DNA of 64,000 nucleotides, taken from Hyphomicrobiales bacterium (GTDB lineage Bacteria > Pseudomonadota > Alphaproteobacteria > Rhizobiales > Rhizobiaceae). The DNA is taken from contig UCEU01000028.1 of assembly GCA_900471485.1 (NCBI GenBank), forward strand, positions 1 through 64,000. The letters run 5' to 3'. Shown piece by piece: positions 45,158-53,669 of the stretch; the stretch's first letter is position 1, and each line of letters opens with the position of its first letter. Below the pieces are notes generated by a model, which saw nothing but the letters and a program-made list of their open reading frames with translations, made no database searches and was not told the origin of the DNA. The position numbers were made by a program, and so were the translations under genes.

Positions 45158-46381
45158 TTATCCGTTGTAGCGCTGGAAGACGAGCGTGGCGTTGGTGCCG
45201 CCGAAGCCGAAGGAGTTGGAAAGCGCGATGTCGATCTTTGCGTCGTCGATGCGCTTGCGAACGATCGGCACGCCGTCGAACTCAGGGTCGAGCTCGGTGA
45301 TATGAGCGCTTTCGCCGATGAAACCGGCCTGCATCATCAACAGCGAGTAGATCGATTCCTGCACGCCGGCAGCGCCGAGCGAGTGGCCGGTCAGCGACTT
45401 GGTGGACTGGATGTGCGGGATCCTGTTGCCGAACACTTCGCGGATCGCGCCGATTTCCTTGCTGTCGCCGACTGGCGTCGAGGTGCCGTGCGTGTTGACG
45501 TAGTCGACATCGCCCTTCACCGTCGAGAGCGCCTGGCGCATGCAGCGGATGGCACCTTCGCCCGACGGGGCGACCATGTCGTAGCCGTCGGAGGTGGCAC
45601 CATAGCCGACGATTTCGGCGTAGATCTTGGCGCCGCGGGCCTTGGCGTGCTCCAGCTCTTCGAGAACCAGAACGCCGGCGCCGCCGGCGATGACGAAGCC
45701 GTCGCGGGTCGCGTCATAGGCGCGCGAGGCGGTCTCGGGCGTGTCGTTGTACTTGGAAGACATGGCGCCCATGGCGTCGAACAGGTTCGACATCGTCCAG
45801 TCCAGATCCTCGTGGCCGCCGGCGAACATGATGTCCTGCTTGCCCCACTGGATCATCTCGGCGGCGTTGCCGATGCAATGCGCCGACGTCGAGCAGGCCG
45901 ACGAGATCGAGTAGTTGACGCCGTGGATCTTGAACCAGGTCGCGAGCGTGGCGGAGGCCGTCGAAGACATCGCCTTCGGCACGGCAAACGGGCCGATGCG
46001 CTTCGGGCTGTTGTTCTTGATGGTGATCTCGGCGGCTTCGATCAGCGTGCGCGTCGAAGGACCGCCCGAGCCCATGATGATGCCGGTGCGCTCGTTTTCG
46101 CTGTAGTCCTTTTCCTCAAGACCGGAATCGGCGAGCGCCTGCTTCATCGCGACGTGGTTCCACGCACCGCCCTGCGACAGGAAGCGCATGGCGCGACGAT
46201 CGACCAGATCCGTCGGATCGAGCGAAGGGCGACCCCAGACCTGGCACTTGAACCCGTGCTCGGCAAAATCGTTGGAGAAGGAAATGCCGGACTTGGCATC
46301 GCGCAGCGAAGCGGTGACCTCGGCGGCATCATTGCCGATCGAGGAAACGACGCCCAGACCCGTGACAACTACCCGTCTCAT
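45158..46381 (-). CDS. fabB: 3-oxoacyl-[acyl-carrier-protein] synthase I FabB
   Basis: FabB elongates unsaturated fatty acyl chains made by FabA. The product is 407 residues. The start RRVVVTGLGVVSSIGNDAAEV, the active-site Cys in SISSACSTSAHCIGNA, the His in NTHGTSTPVGD and KSLTGHSLGAAG, and the C-terminal NSFGFGGTNATLVF loop are all present. It lies between fabA (59 bases) and fabI (4 bases). Confidence 0.95.
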   Translation of the reverse strand: MRRVVVTGLGVVSSIGNDAAEVTASLRDAKSGISFSNDFAEHGFKCQVWGRPSLDPTDLVDRRAMRFLSQGGAWNHVAMKQALADSGLEEKDYSENERTGIIMGSGGPSTRTLIEAAEITIKNNSPKRIGPFAVPKAMSSTASATLATWFKIHGVNYSISSACSTSAHCIGNAAEMIQWGKQDIMFAGGHEDLDWTMSNLFDAMGAMSSKYNDTPETASRAYDATRDGFVIAGGAGVLVLEELEHAKARGAKIYAEIVGYGATSDGYDMVAPSGEGAIRCMRQALSTVKGDVDYVNTHGTSTPVGDSKEIGAIREVFGNRIPHIQSTKSLTGHSLGAAGVQESIYSLLMMQAGFIGESAHITELDPEFDGVPIVRKRIDDAKIDIALSNSFGFGGTNATLVFQRYNG

Positions 46382-46440
46382 GTGTTTCGACCTTTTCGTT
46401 TTTTCTAACTTGGAAAACCGGGCGTTGACGCCCGGCGAAA

Positions 46441-46956
46441 TCAGGCTTCTTTGTCCTTGGACAGGCCGACGCGTAGGTCGGACGCCTGGTAGATGGTTTC
46501 GCCGTCGGCCTTCAGCCAGCCGTCGGCCGTGCCGAGAACAAGGCGGCCGCGCATCACGCGCTTGAAGTCGATGCCGTATTCGAGCAGCTTCGTGGTCGGG
46601 CGGATCATGCCCTTGAATTTCACTTCACCGGTCGACAGCGCCATGCCGCGACCGGGCTCGCCGAGCCAGCCGAGGAAGAAGCCGGTCAGCTGCCACATGC
46701 CGTCGAGGCCGAGGCAGCCCGGCATGATCGGATTGCCCTGGAAGTGGCAGGGGAAATACCAGTCATCAGGCTTCACGTCGTACTCGGCGCGAATATAGCC
46801 CTTGTCGAAGGCGCCGCCGGTCTCGGAGATGTCGGTGATACGGTGAACCATGAGCATTGGCGGCAGAGGAAGCTGTGCGTTGCCCGGGCCGAATAGCTCG
46901 CCGCGGCCGCAGGCCAGGATTTCTTCATAGTTGAAGCTGGATTGTTTCGTCGCCAT
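46441..46956 (-). CDS. fabA: 3-hydroxyacyl-[acyl-carrier-protein] dehydratase/isomerase FabA
   Basis: FabA dehydrates 3-hydroxydecanoyl-ACP and isomerises the double bond to open the unsaturated branch. The product is 171 residues. PCHFQGNPIMPGCLGLDGMW carries the catalytic His and Asp, and LPPMLMVHRITDISETGG is the family start region. It heads the fabA-fabB-fabI operon and is divergent from irr. Confidence 0.95.
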   Translation of the reverse strand: MATKQSSFNYEEILACGRGELFGPGNAQLPLPPMLMVHRITDISETGGAFDKGYIRAEYDVKPDDWYFPCHFQGNPIMPGCLGLDGMWQLTGFFLGWLGEPGRGMALSTGEVKFKGMIRPTTKLLEYGIDFKRVMRGRLVLGTADGWLKADGETIYQASDLRVGLSKDKEA

Positions 46957-47258
46957 GAAAACTCTAATTCCCCCCGCAGCGGTGCCGATGGATGTGAACG
47001 TTTAGTCCAAGTTCGGCGGAAAATGAAGCATTAGCATGGCTGTGCTCCTTCCACCGGCAAGGACAGGCTCTGCGCCTATTTGGTGGTCGCATACAGGAAG
47101 GCCAAGGCCGCGACCAGAGTTAATTACGCCAAAACCCCGATTTTCCGGCCTTTTCGCGGCCCATGCCCCTATTGAAGCTATTGAAAGGCATTTGCGCAAA
47201 AGTTATATGGCTTAGGGAAACATGATTGCTTGACGCTACATTAAACCGGAGTTCGCGA
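46957..47258. other. Divergent intergenic region between fabA and irr
   Basis: This 302-base stretch contains the irr promoter near its right end. A 65-codon minus-strand frame (47002-47199) has no ribosome site and no family-like features, so I do not call it a gene. No clear fabA promoter was recognised on the minus strand. Confidence 0.5.
47180..47208 (+). promoter_or_regulatory. Probable promoter of irr
   Basis: ATTGAA (47180-47185), 17 bases, and TTATAT (47203-47208) fit the rhizobial CTTGAC-N17-CTATAT layout. The irr ATG is 51 bases downstream of the -10. Confidence 0.6.
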
Positions 47259-47678
47259 ATGGTGGCTGATGCCCCGCTCACAATCGAAGCAAGATTGCGC
47301 GCCGCCGCATTGCGGCCCACGCGCCAGCGCGTCGCACTCGGCGACCTGCTGTTTGCCAAGGGTGACCGGCATCTGACCGTCGAGGAACTCCACGAGGAAG
47401 CGGTGCAGGCCGGCGTGCCCGTGTCTCTGGCAACCGTCTACAACACGCTGCACCAGTTCACCGAAGCCGGCATGATCCGCGTTCTCGCAGTCGAGAGCGC
47501 CAAGACCTATTTCGACACCAATGTCTCGGATCATCATCACTTCTTTGTCGAAGGTGAAAACGACGTGCTCGACATTCCGGTCAGCAATCTGACCATCGGC
47601 AATCTGCCGGAGCCGCCCGAGGGCATGGAGATCGCCCATGTCGACGTCGTCATCCGCCTGCGCCCGAAGCTGCGCTGA
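47259..47678 (+). CDS. irr: Iron response regulator Irr (Fur family)
   Basis: Irr is the haem-sensing Fur-family regulator of iron homeostasis in rhizobia; it represses haem synthesis and iron-storage genes under low iron. The product is 139 residues from the ATG at 47259, with GGAG seven bases before it. The winged helix spans about 10-80 (LRPTRQRVALGDLLFAKGDRHLTVEELHEEA...VSLATVYNTLHQFTEAGMIRVL), and SDHHHFFVEGEND holds the HHH motif involved in haem sensing. The N-terminal Cys-Pro haem regulatory motif of Bradyrhizobium Irr is absent, as in other Rhizobiaceae. Confidence 0.93.
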   Translation: MVADAPLTIEARLRAAALRPTRQRVALGDLLFAKGDRHLTVEELHEEAVQAGVPVSLATVYNTLHQFTEAGMIRVLAVESAKTYFDTNVSDHHHFFVEGENDVLDIPVSNLTIGNLPEPPEGMEIAHVDVVIRLRPKLR

Positions 47679-47679
47679 T

Positions 47680-48315
47680 TCACATCACATCATCAGGATG
47701 CCGGCCGGGCTTCGCCTTGTAGGTGGGAAACGTCCAGCCAAAATAGAGCGCGCCGCCGCGTACGGCGAAGGCTGCCGCAACACCGATCGCCGACGCGACG
47801 TAGAGCGGCAATGACAGTTCGTTCGCCGCCGTGAAGATGCCGGCGCCGACCAGCGCCGCGGTGATATAGATTTCCGGCCTAAGGAGAACCGAAGGTTCGT
47901 TCGCCAGCAAGTCGCGCAGCACGCCGCCGAAGGTCGCCGTCAGCGTGCCCGTCACGATTGCGATCGTCGGCGAGCCTGTCGCAGCCAGCCCCTTGGCCGC
48001 GCCCATCACGCAATAGGCGGAAAGGCCGACGGCATCGAGCCAGATCAGCAGCCGATAGCGTGATTCGACCAGGTAGGCCGTAAAAAACACGAGCACGCCG
48101 ACCGCGCAGCAGACCAGCACATATGTGGGGTTGAGTACCCAGAAAACCGGCACGCGCCCGAGAACGATATCGCGCACCGTGCCGCCGCCCGTGCCGGTCA
48201 CGGTGGCGAAAAACAGAAAGCCGATAAGGTCGAGCTGTTTGCGGGAGGCCGCCAGCGCGCCGGTCGCTGCAAAAAGCGCGACACCGGCGTAATCCAGATA
48301 GACGAAAAACGGCAT
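47680..48315 (-). CDS. TRIC/YicG family membrane protein (UPF0126)
   Basis: The product is 211 residues with seven hydrophobic helices in two repeats. The glycine-rich kinks TVTGTGGGTVRDIVLGRVPVFW near 40 and TGTLTATFGGVLRDLLANEPSVLL near 125 mark this family; bacterial homologues form trimeric cation channels (TRIC). A C-terminal short tail (PGRHPDDVM) follows. It starts just after the convergent irr stop. Confidence 0.9.
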   Translation of the reverse strand: MPFFVYLDYAGVALFAATGALAASRKQLDLIGFLFFATVTGTGGGTVRDIVLGRVPVFWVLNPTYVLVCCAVGVLVFFTAYLVESRYRLLIWLDAVGLSAYCVMGAAKGLAATGSPTIAIVTGTLTATFGGVLRDLLANEPSVLLRPEIYITAALVGAGIFTAANELSLPLYVASAIGVAAAFAVRGGALYFGWTFPTYKAKPGRHPDDVM

Positions 48316-48434
48316 TCGGTCCTCCCGGGCCGGCGAATAACGTCAGGACTGAATCACGGCGGCAAGGGCGGCGCAAGGCGGGGCAGGCAAAGTCGCCGGC
48401 CAATAGCGTCCTTATCCGACCAAAAGAGAACCCC

Positions 48435-48917
48435 GTGAAAACGCTCCTGATCGCGCTGAACCTTATTGCCTTCCTCGTCGCTCCGGCCGCGGCTCTTGCC
48501 CAGCAGGACCTGATCTCCGATCCGGAGATTTACGAGAAGACGCATTTCCAGAAGCAATGCACCAAGGCCGAGTTCTCCGACAGCTTTGTCACGCGTCAGG
48601 ATATCAACAACGACGGGCTGATCGACGCGGTGGTCAACGAAGGTGAGCTCACCTGCGATGGCCACAAGGGTCCGCAGTGCAACGAAGACGGCTGCACCTA
48701 CAATTTCTATCTCCAGGTCGCCGAGGGCGGCTACTTCATGATCGCCACGGCACAGATCTACGGCTACGACTTCGTCAAGCGCTTCGGCAACATGGTCATG
48801 GCCATGAAGATGCACCCGCGCTTCTGCGACCGCCCGGACGCAGACGAGGAGAAGGAACCCTGCATCGTCACGACGCGCGTGCGTGGCACCAAGTTCGTGA
48901 CCATTTCGAAGAAATGA
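48435..48917 (+). CDS. Exported protein with an EF-hand-like loop, function unknown
   Basis: The product is 160 residues from a GTG at 48435; no ATG is available in frame before the signal peptide. The signal peptide is KTLLIALNLIAFLVAPAAALAQ. DINNDGLIDAVVNEGEL near 56-72 fits the DxNxDGxxD calcium loop of EF-hand and dockerin-type repeats. Six cysteines in the mature part may form disulphides. It resembles no named family that I can recall. Confidence 0.75.
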   Translation: MKTLLIALNLIAFLVAPAAALAQQDLISDPEIYEKTHFQKQCTKAEFSDSFVTRQDINNDGLIDAVVNEGELTCDGHKGPQCNEDGCTYNFYLQVAEGGYFMIATAQIYGYDFVKRFGNMVMAMKMHPRFCDRPDADEEKEPCIVTTRVRGTKFVTISKK

Positions 48918-48935
48918 CCGCGATGGGTCGAACGA

Positions 48936-49721
48936 TCAGCCGGGATAGAGTTCCGACGTTCGCCCGACCATGTAGTAACCGACAAGCCCGAACCATTCGC
49001 GGATCGCCGTCGCCAGGTTCTGCGCATTACGGCTTGGCTGCGTGAAATCGAGGCCCAGCCGTTCCTGCCCATCCGTGCGGTAGTCCGTCGGCCACGGTAC
49101 GACATCGATGCCCAGCTTGCGGAAGATGCCGACCGAGCGCGGCATGTGATAACCCGACGTGATCAGCAGGCAGTTGGAAAGACCGTTGGCCGCCAGCAGA
49201 TCCTTGGTGTTGGCGGCATTCTCGAAGGTCGTGCGCGACGTCGTCTCCTCGACCAGCCGCTCCTTGGGAACACCGAACAACGGAAAGAAGCGGCCGGACA
49301 TGACGGCGTCGCCCTCGTAGACGCCTGACATCGATCCGTCGCCACCAGACACGAGGATACGAGACTGCGGATATTTCCGCGCCAGCCGCAGCGCCTCGAT
49401 GAACCGGTCTCCACCGGCATTCATCTCGATGCCATGTCGAGCCGTATTCACCTCGTTCTCAAATCCTCCGCCGAGCACGATCATGCATTGCAGGTCTTGC
49501 GGGTCCTCGGGCTTCGGGAACCGCTCCTCCAGTCCCTGCAGCAGATAATTGCCGACGGTGGTGTAAAGCGTGACGAACAGGATCAACACGGCCAAGCCCG
49601 ATGAGGCCACGCTGAGCGCCCGCCACCGAAGCAGTCCCGTCAGCAATGCGACGGCGACAAAGGCGAACGCCAGCGATAGCGGTTGGCCGAACACCCAGAC
49701 GAGCTTCGAAAAGAGAAACAC
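48936..49721 (-). CDS. YdcF family protein (DUF218)
   Basis: The product is 261 residues. Two N-terminal hydrophobic helices (FSKLVWVFGQPLSLAFAFVAVALL and VASSGLAVLILFVTLYTTV) are followed by the DUF218 domain: MIVLGGGFENE, SRILVSGGDGS, ENAANTKDLL and LLITSGYHMPRSVGIFRKLG. E. coli YdcF binds SAM; related proteins (ElyC/SanA) act in envelope biogenesis. AAGGAG is six bases before a GTG at 49721, which is preferred to the in-frame GTG at 49745. Confidence 0.87.
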   Translation of the reverse strand: MFLFSKLVWVFGQPLSLAFAFVAVALLTGLLRWRALSVASSGLAVLILFVTLYTTVGNYLLQGLEERFPKPEDPQDLQCMIVLGGGFENEVNTARHGIEMNAGGDRFIEALRLARKYPQSRILVSGGDGSMSGVYEGDAVMSGRFFPLFGVPKERLVEETTSRTTFENAANTKDLLAANGLSNCLLITSGYHMPRSVGIFRKLGIDVVPWPTDYRTDGQERLGLDFTQPSRNAQNLATAIREWFGLVGYYMVGRTSELYPG

Positions 49722-49786
49722 GGCGCGCTCCTTATGATCTGCCACCGTCTTCTAGCTGATTCGACGCGAACGCGAAGGTGCCGGGA

Positions 49787-50503
49787 TTACCGGGTAGCCG
49801 TCGGTGCGCGTGACAACGCCATCTGGTTGAAGCGTCGCTGCAGCCGCGTGGGTATGAAAAGGGCAGCAGCGGCCACCAGGATGGCAAACACGGAGACCAC
49901 CCAAAGCGCGCGCGTACCGGCCGCCTGCGTCAGGAAGGCACCTGCGACCGCGCCGGCCAGCATGCCGATCCAAGGCACGATCTGGATCGTCCATTCGAGG
50001 CGGCGGTCGCCGATGATCCAGCGTCCGATGCCGCGCCCAAAGCGTGATAGCGCGCCCGTCACATAGGTCAGCCCGATCGGTAGTCCCTCGATATGTTCGA
50101 CAGCTGCATTGACGGCGCCCATCGACGCCACGATCAGATAGAAGCGCAGCATCGCCATGCTGTCGGCGGACAGGACGGAGGCGAGCGCCAAAAGCACGCC
50201 GACGGTCGCTAGCACCGCAAACACCCGCCGCCGCGCGAAATGCGCCAGCACGATACCGCCGGCATTGCCGAGCACGAAAACGGCGATCGCCGAGATGAGT
50301 ACGGCGGCATGGCTGAGGTCGCCGGAACCGATCGCAAGCGCCGCTCGCGTCGTATTGCCCGTCATGAACGACACGAAGTCGCCGCTGAGAAGCAGCCCGG
50401 TGGCGTCGGTCATACCGGCGAGAAACGAGATGGCGCCCGCCAGCGCGATCCCGGTCGATCGCCTGCGGACCAGAATGATTCGCCTGCGCCGTTGTCGGGT
50501 CAT
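49787..50503 (-). CDS. DUF1275 (YoaK) family membrane protein
   Basis: The product is 238 residues with about six hydrophobic helices. GAISFLAGMTDATGLLLSGDFVSFMTGNTTRAALAIGSGDL is the conserved N-terminal block and LTYVTGALSRFGRGIGRWI is the second. The function is unknown. The ATG at 50503 has GAGGA upstream; the in-frame TTG at 50512 would be too close to it. Confidence 0.87.
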   Translation of the reverse strand: MTRQRRRRIILVRRRSTGIALAGAISFLAGMTDATGLLLSGDFVSFMTGNTTRAALAIGSGDLSHAAVLISAIAVFVLGNAGGIVLAHFARRRVFAVLATVGVLLALASVLSADSMAMLRFYLIVASMGAVNAAVEHIEGLPIGLTYVTGALSRFGRGIGRWIIGDRRLEWTIQIVPWIGMLAGAVAGAFLTQAAGTRALWVVSVFAILVAAAALFIPTRLQRRFNQMALSRAPTATR

Positions 50504-50619
50504 TTTCGCCAATCCTCAGCGATATCGCGAAGACGTGTTCGCCCTGAAGGACGAACTGCCAAGCATCCAAGCTTTTCAGGTTGGATCTCTAGCATCTCGC
50601 TTGGCCGAAGCATACTGCA

Positions 50620-50646
50620 CGCAATCTGCGCAATCTGCGCAATCGC
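50620..50646. repeat. Short tandem repeat CGCAATCTG
   Basis: CGCAATCTG occurs twice in tandem (50620-50628, 50629-50637), then CGCAATCGC, between the DUF1275 and cytochrome b561 genes. It is short and may simply reflect slippage. Confidence 0.6.
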
Positions 50647-50657
50647 GACCCGTGGCG

Positions 50658-51146
50658 CTATCCGATCGTCATGCGCCTGAGGACGTTCGTCTTCCAATAG
50701 AATTGGTGGACGAGCGCACCCAGGACGTGAAGCGCGATCAATGCCCAGAGAATGGCCTTCAGCACGTCCGCATGAAGATCGCCGGCGCCGCCATAACCGA
50801 AATAATAAGCCGCGATTCCGGTCAGCGGCAGCGCGATAAGCAAGCCGTAGAGCGCGAAGTGCGCAGCCATTGCCGCCACCTTGAAAATAGCGGGCTCGGC
50901 CGGCGGCGATGCCGGGACGCCTTGAATATAGCGCATACCAAGTCGAAGCAGCGCAAGGATCAGAATGGCGATGCCGACATAGGCGTGAATGTTCGCGCCG
51001 GATACCTGCTCCGGGGTGACCATGCCGTTCCGTACCATGCTCCGGTGCCAAGTGTTCATCCCATCGGGCAGCAACAGGTTGAACAAGACCAGGACCACCG
51101 TCAGCCAGTGGAGGACTCGCTGCGGCAGGGAGAATGCATCCATCAT
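50658..51146 (-). CDS. Cytochrome b561 family protein
   Basis: The product is 162 residues with four membrane helices. Likely haem-ligating histidines sit in VLHWLTVVLVLF, ANIHAYVGIAILIL, MAAHFALYGLLIALPLTGIAAYYFGYGG and IALHVLGALVHQFYWK. Bacterial b561 proteins (CybB) move electrons from ubiquinol, for instance to superoxide. GAGG five bases before the ATG at 51146 sets the start (the ATG at 51143 is equivalent); a longer frame reaches into the tRNA and is not used. Confidence 0.9.
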   Translation of the reverse strand: MMDAFSLPQRVLHWLTVVLVLFNLLLPDGMNTWHRSMVRNGMVTPEQVSGANIHAYVGIAILILALLRLGMRYIQGVPASPPAEPAIFKVAAMAAHFALYGLLIALPLTGIAAYYFGYGGAGDLHADVLKAILWALIALHVLGALVHQFYWKTNVLRRMTIG

Positions 51147-51364
51147 CAAAGCCTCGATGTCGCGTCGCCGCTTGTGTGCGGGCGACGTCGGTTTGCCTGT
51201 CGAGACTGCATACGAACGCATGCTGACGACCAGCTGAATACGGACACTCGTCTCCGAAATGCGGCTGCTTCGGGTATAGAAGGTGGAATCAGACGTACTT
51301 AACGGCCGTAAACGCGCTGCGTCTAAGAGTTCGATTGTACAGGTACGTATGCAAGAAAAAATTT

Positions 51365-51440
<76 letters not shown>

Positions 51441-51510
51441 ATCAGGGTGGACCGGTTTGTGCCGGGCCTGGGATGCTTCGCGAAGCGCTTGTCCTCGTGA
51501 AGTGGCGGCT

Positions 51511-51539
51511 TAATACGTGCGGTTTTCGCAGATGGCAAG
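51511..51539 (-). promoter_or_regulatory. Promoter of tRNA-Ala
   Basis: On the minus strand CTTGCC (51539-51534), 17 bases, and GTATTA (51516-51511) fit the rhizobial pattern. The leader of about 60 bases includes a palindrome GCTTCGCGAAGC (51475-51486). Confidence 0.65.
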
Positions 51540-51542
51540 CCT

Positions 51543-51579
51543 AAAAAAACGGCCCGGCGAATTTTTCTCGTCCGGGCCG
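51543..51579 (-). terminator. Terminator of the FYDLN acid-domain gene
   Basis: CGGCCCGG (51550-51557) pairs with CCGGGCCG (51572-51579). On the minus strand the stem is followed by a run of seven T (51549-51543). It ends the gene that starts at 51986 and separates it from the tRNA promoter. Confidence 0.85.
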
Positions 51580-51593
51580 ATAGCTGATCGAAA

Positions 51594-51986
51594 TCAGACG
51601 TCTTCTTCGTCGCCGGTCACGCCGATGATATCGCTCATGTCGTCGTCATCGTCGTCTTCGTCGGCTTCGAGGAAGGTGTCGTCGTCGTCATCGCCTTCGA
51701 TTTCGACGTCGTCGTCGCCCATGTCGGGGATATCGTCGCCGGATGCGCCTTCATCGGCGTCCTCGAGCGAGACCATCTCGACTTCGGTGTTTTCGGTATC
51801 GACTTCGGTGATTTCCTCGTCGTCCTGCGCGGCCTCGGCGGCTGCAGCGGCAGAGGTTTCCTCGAAGTAGGAGAGGGGGTAGGACTTGCCCGTATAGGGA
51901 GAAACGATCGGATCCCGGTTCAGGTCGTAGAATTTCTTGCCGGTTTCCGGATCGGTACGCTTGGTTCCAAGTTCCGCTTTCGCCAC
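51594..51986 (-). CDS. FYDLN acid-domain protein (TIGR02300)
   Basis: The product is 130 residues. The first 40 (MAKAELGTKRTDPETGKKFYDLNRDPIVSPYTG) hold the FYDLN motif that names this alphaproteobacterial family. The rest is extremely acidic (runs of Asp and Glu, DDDDDTFLEADEDDDDDD). The N-terminal part resembles a small ribbon related to RNA polymerase-associated zinc ribbons, but lacks cysteines. The function is unknown; the gene usually neighbours aroA-cmk-rpsA. Confidence 0.9.
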   Translation of the reverse strand: MAKAELGTKRTDPETGKKFYDLNRDPIVSPYTGKSYPLSYFEETSAAAAAEAAQDDEEITEVDTENTEVEMVSLEDADEGASGDDIPDMGDDDVEIEGDDDDDTFLEADEDDDDDDMSDIIGVTGDEEDV

Positions 51987-52214
51987 TGTTTGCCTCGTGA
52001 GAATGGCCGAACCTAAGATTCGGCGAATTGCCGTTAAAACCGGCGTTCTGTTCGGAATTTATAAGCCGGTCCCCATAATCGTTGCGGGCTTCCATGTCAA
52101 AGCTAAACTTTGAAGCAGGCGATGACCGGCGCCGCGCTTTGTGCTAGTGAGCCGCCATTGTGTCTCCGCAACGCCGGTCGGGATGAACCCGACGCTTTGG
52201 ATAGGCCGCCGCCG

Positions 52215-52856
52215 ATGTATCAGCCACCGCATTTTCGCGAAGACGATCTGGATGTCCAGCACGCGCTGATCCGCGCGCATCCCTTGGGAATGCTGATCAC
52301 GGCAGGCGCTTCCGGTCTCGTTGCCAACGCCGTGCCGTTTCACCTCGATCCGAAAGCCTCGGCCAAGGGAACGCTTCGCCTGCACCTTGCCAAGGCCAAT
52401 CCGCAATGGCGCGATATCGCCGCCAGTGCCGATGTTCTGGCGGTTTTCCAGGGCGCCGACGCCTATGTGACGCCCTCCTGGTACAAGACCAAGCAGGAGA
52501 CCGGCAAGGTGGTGCCGACCTGGAACTACGCCATCGTCCAGGCGAGGGGTGCCGCGCGCGTTGTCGAGGATGTGGAATGGCTGGCGGCACAGATCGCCGC
52601 GCTCACCGGCCAGCATGAGGAGACCCGCGAAAAGCCCTGGTCGGTCAGCGACGCGCCGGACGATTTCATCCGCGCCCAGATGAAGGGCATCGTCGGCATC
52701 GAGATCGAGATTGCTTCGATCGAGGGAAAATGGAAGGTCAGCCAGAACCGGCCGGTTGCCGATCGCGAAGGCGTGGCCGCGGGGCTCGGAGAACTGCCGG
52801 CACAGAACGATATGATTGATCTTGTCCGCCGCTATGGCGGACTGACCACGGAATGA
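52215..52856 (+). CDS. FMN-binding negative transcriptional regulator (PaiB-like)
   Basis: The product is 213 residues. MYQPPHFREDDLDVQHALIRAHPLGMLITAG is the typical PaiB start, and TPSWYKTKQETGKVVPTWNY and the later KMKQNR-like SQNRPVADREGV segment are conserved. In Bacillus PaiB is linked to sporulation and protease genes; in other bacteria the family is an FMN-binding split-barrel with unclear targets. The ATG at 52215 is chosen over upstream in-frame starts. It stands 7 bases before cmk, in the slot where related genomes carry aroA. Confidence 0.87.
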   Translation: MYQPPHFREDDLDVQHALIRAHPLGMLITAGASGLVANAVPFHLDPKASAKGTLRLHLAKANPQWRDIAASADVLAVFQGADAYVTPSWYKTKQETGKVVPTWNYAIVQARGAARVVEDVEWLAAQIAALTGQHEETREKPWSVSDAPDDFIRAQMKGIVGIEIEIASIEGKWKVSQNRPVADREGVAAGLGELPAQNDMIDLVRRYGGLTTE

Positions 52857-52863
52857 ATGCATC

Positions 52864-53502
52864 ATGACCAGTTTTACTATCGCCATCGATGGACCGGCCG
52901 CCGCCGGCAAGGGCACGCTGTCGCGCCGCATCGCCGAGACCTATGGCTTCCACCATCTCGATACCGGCCTGACCTACCGCGCCACAGCCAAGGCGCTGCT
53001 CGATGCCGGCCTGCCGCTCGATGACGAGCTTACGGCGGAAAAAATGGCCCGCGAGGTTGAATTCGCCGGCCTCGATCGCGATATCCTGTCGAAGCACGAG
53101 ATCGGCGAAGCCGCCTCGAAGATCGCGGTGATGCCGTCGGTGCGTCGCGCGCTGGTCGAGGCACAGCGCCGGTTCTCCGAGCGCACGCCGGGCACGGTGC
53201 TCGACGGGCGCGACATCGGAACGGTGGTCTGCCCCGAGGCACCGGTGAAGCTTTATGTGACGGCATCGGCGCAAGTGCGCGCGAGGCGCCGTTTCGACGA
53301 GATCAAGGCCAAGGGGATATCAGCCGATTTCGAGGCGATTTTCGAAGACGTCAAGCGACGCGACGAACGCGACATGGGACGGGCCGACAGCCCTTTGAAA
53401 CCAGCCGAAGACGCGCACTTGCTTGATACGTCGGAAATGAGTATAGAAGCCGCGTTTCAAGCCGCGAAATCGGTCATCGATGCGGCCTTGAACCGAAATT
53501 AG
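52864..53502 (+). CDS. cmk: Cytidylate kinase
   Basis: The enzyme phosphorylates CMP and dCMP. The product is 212 residues. The P-loop is IAIDGPAAAGKGTLSRRI, followed by HHLDTGLTYRA, VLDGRDIGTVVCPEA (CMP-binding) and KRRDERDMGRADSPLKPAEDAHLLDTS, the lid region. It precedes rpsA by 167 bases, as in most proteobacteria. Confidence 0.95.
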   Translation: MTSFTIAIDGPAAAGKGTLSRRIAETYGFHHLDTGLTYRATAKALLDAGLPLDDELTAEKMAREVEFAGLDRDILSKHEIGEAASKIAVMPSVRRALVEAQRRFSERTPGTVLDGRDIGTVVCPEAPVKLYVTASAQVRARRRFDEIKAKGISADFEAIFEDVKRRDERDMGRADSPLKPAEDAHLLDTSEMSIEAAFQAAKSVIDAALNRN

Positions 53503-53636
53503 GATTGAGGCGTTCCGCTGGGCTTTGCCCGGAGTGCCTTGAACGACAGCCTGAAATTCCGTCCAAGCGCCGGATTGCCTTCGATGAGAGGGCGGACGGG
53601 GATCAGGCTCATTCAACGCGAACCAACCGGCGCATA

Positions 53637-53658
53637 CGTGTCCAGAAATCCGGACACG
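53637..53658 (+). promoter_or_regulatory. Hairpin next to the rpsA ribosome binding site
   Basis: CGTGTCC (53637-53643) and GGACACG (53652-53658) form a 7-bp stem with an 8-base loop, ending two bases before the GGAG of rpsA (53661-53664). E. coli S1 represses its own translation through leader hairpins; a similar role here is inference. Confidence 0.4.
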
Positions 53659-53669
53659 CAGGAGATTTC

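Noticed and set aside
47002..47199. A 65-codon minus-strand frame between fabA and irr
   Set aside because: No ribosome site, overlaps the irr promoter region and does not resemble a protein.
51592..51870. Ser-rich plus-strand frame (runs of Ser) opposite the FYDLN acid-domain gene
   Set aside because: It is the complement of the Asp/Glu repeats; low-complexity shadow.
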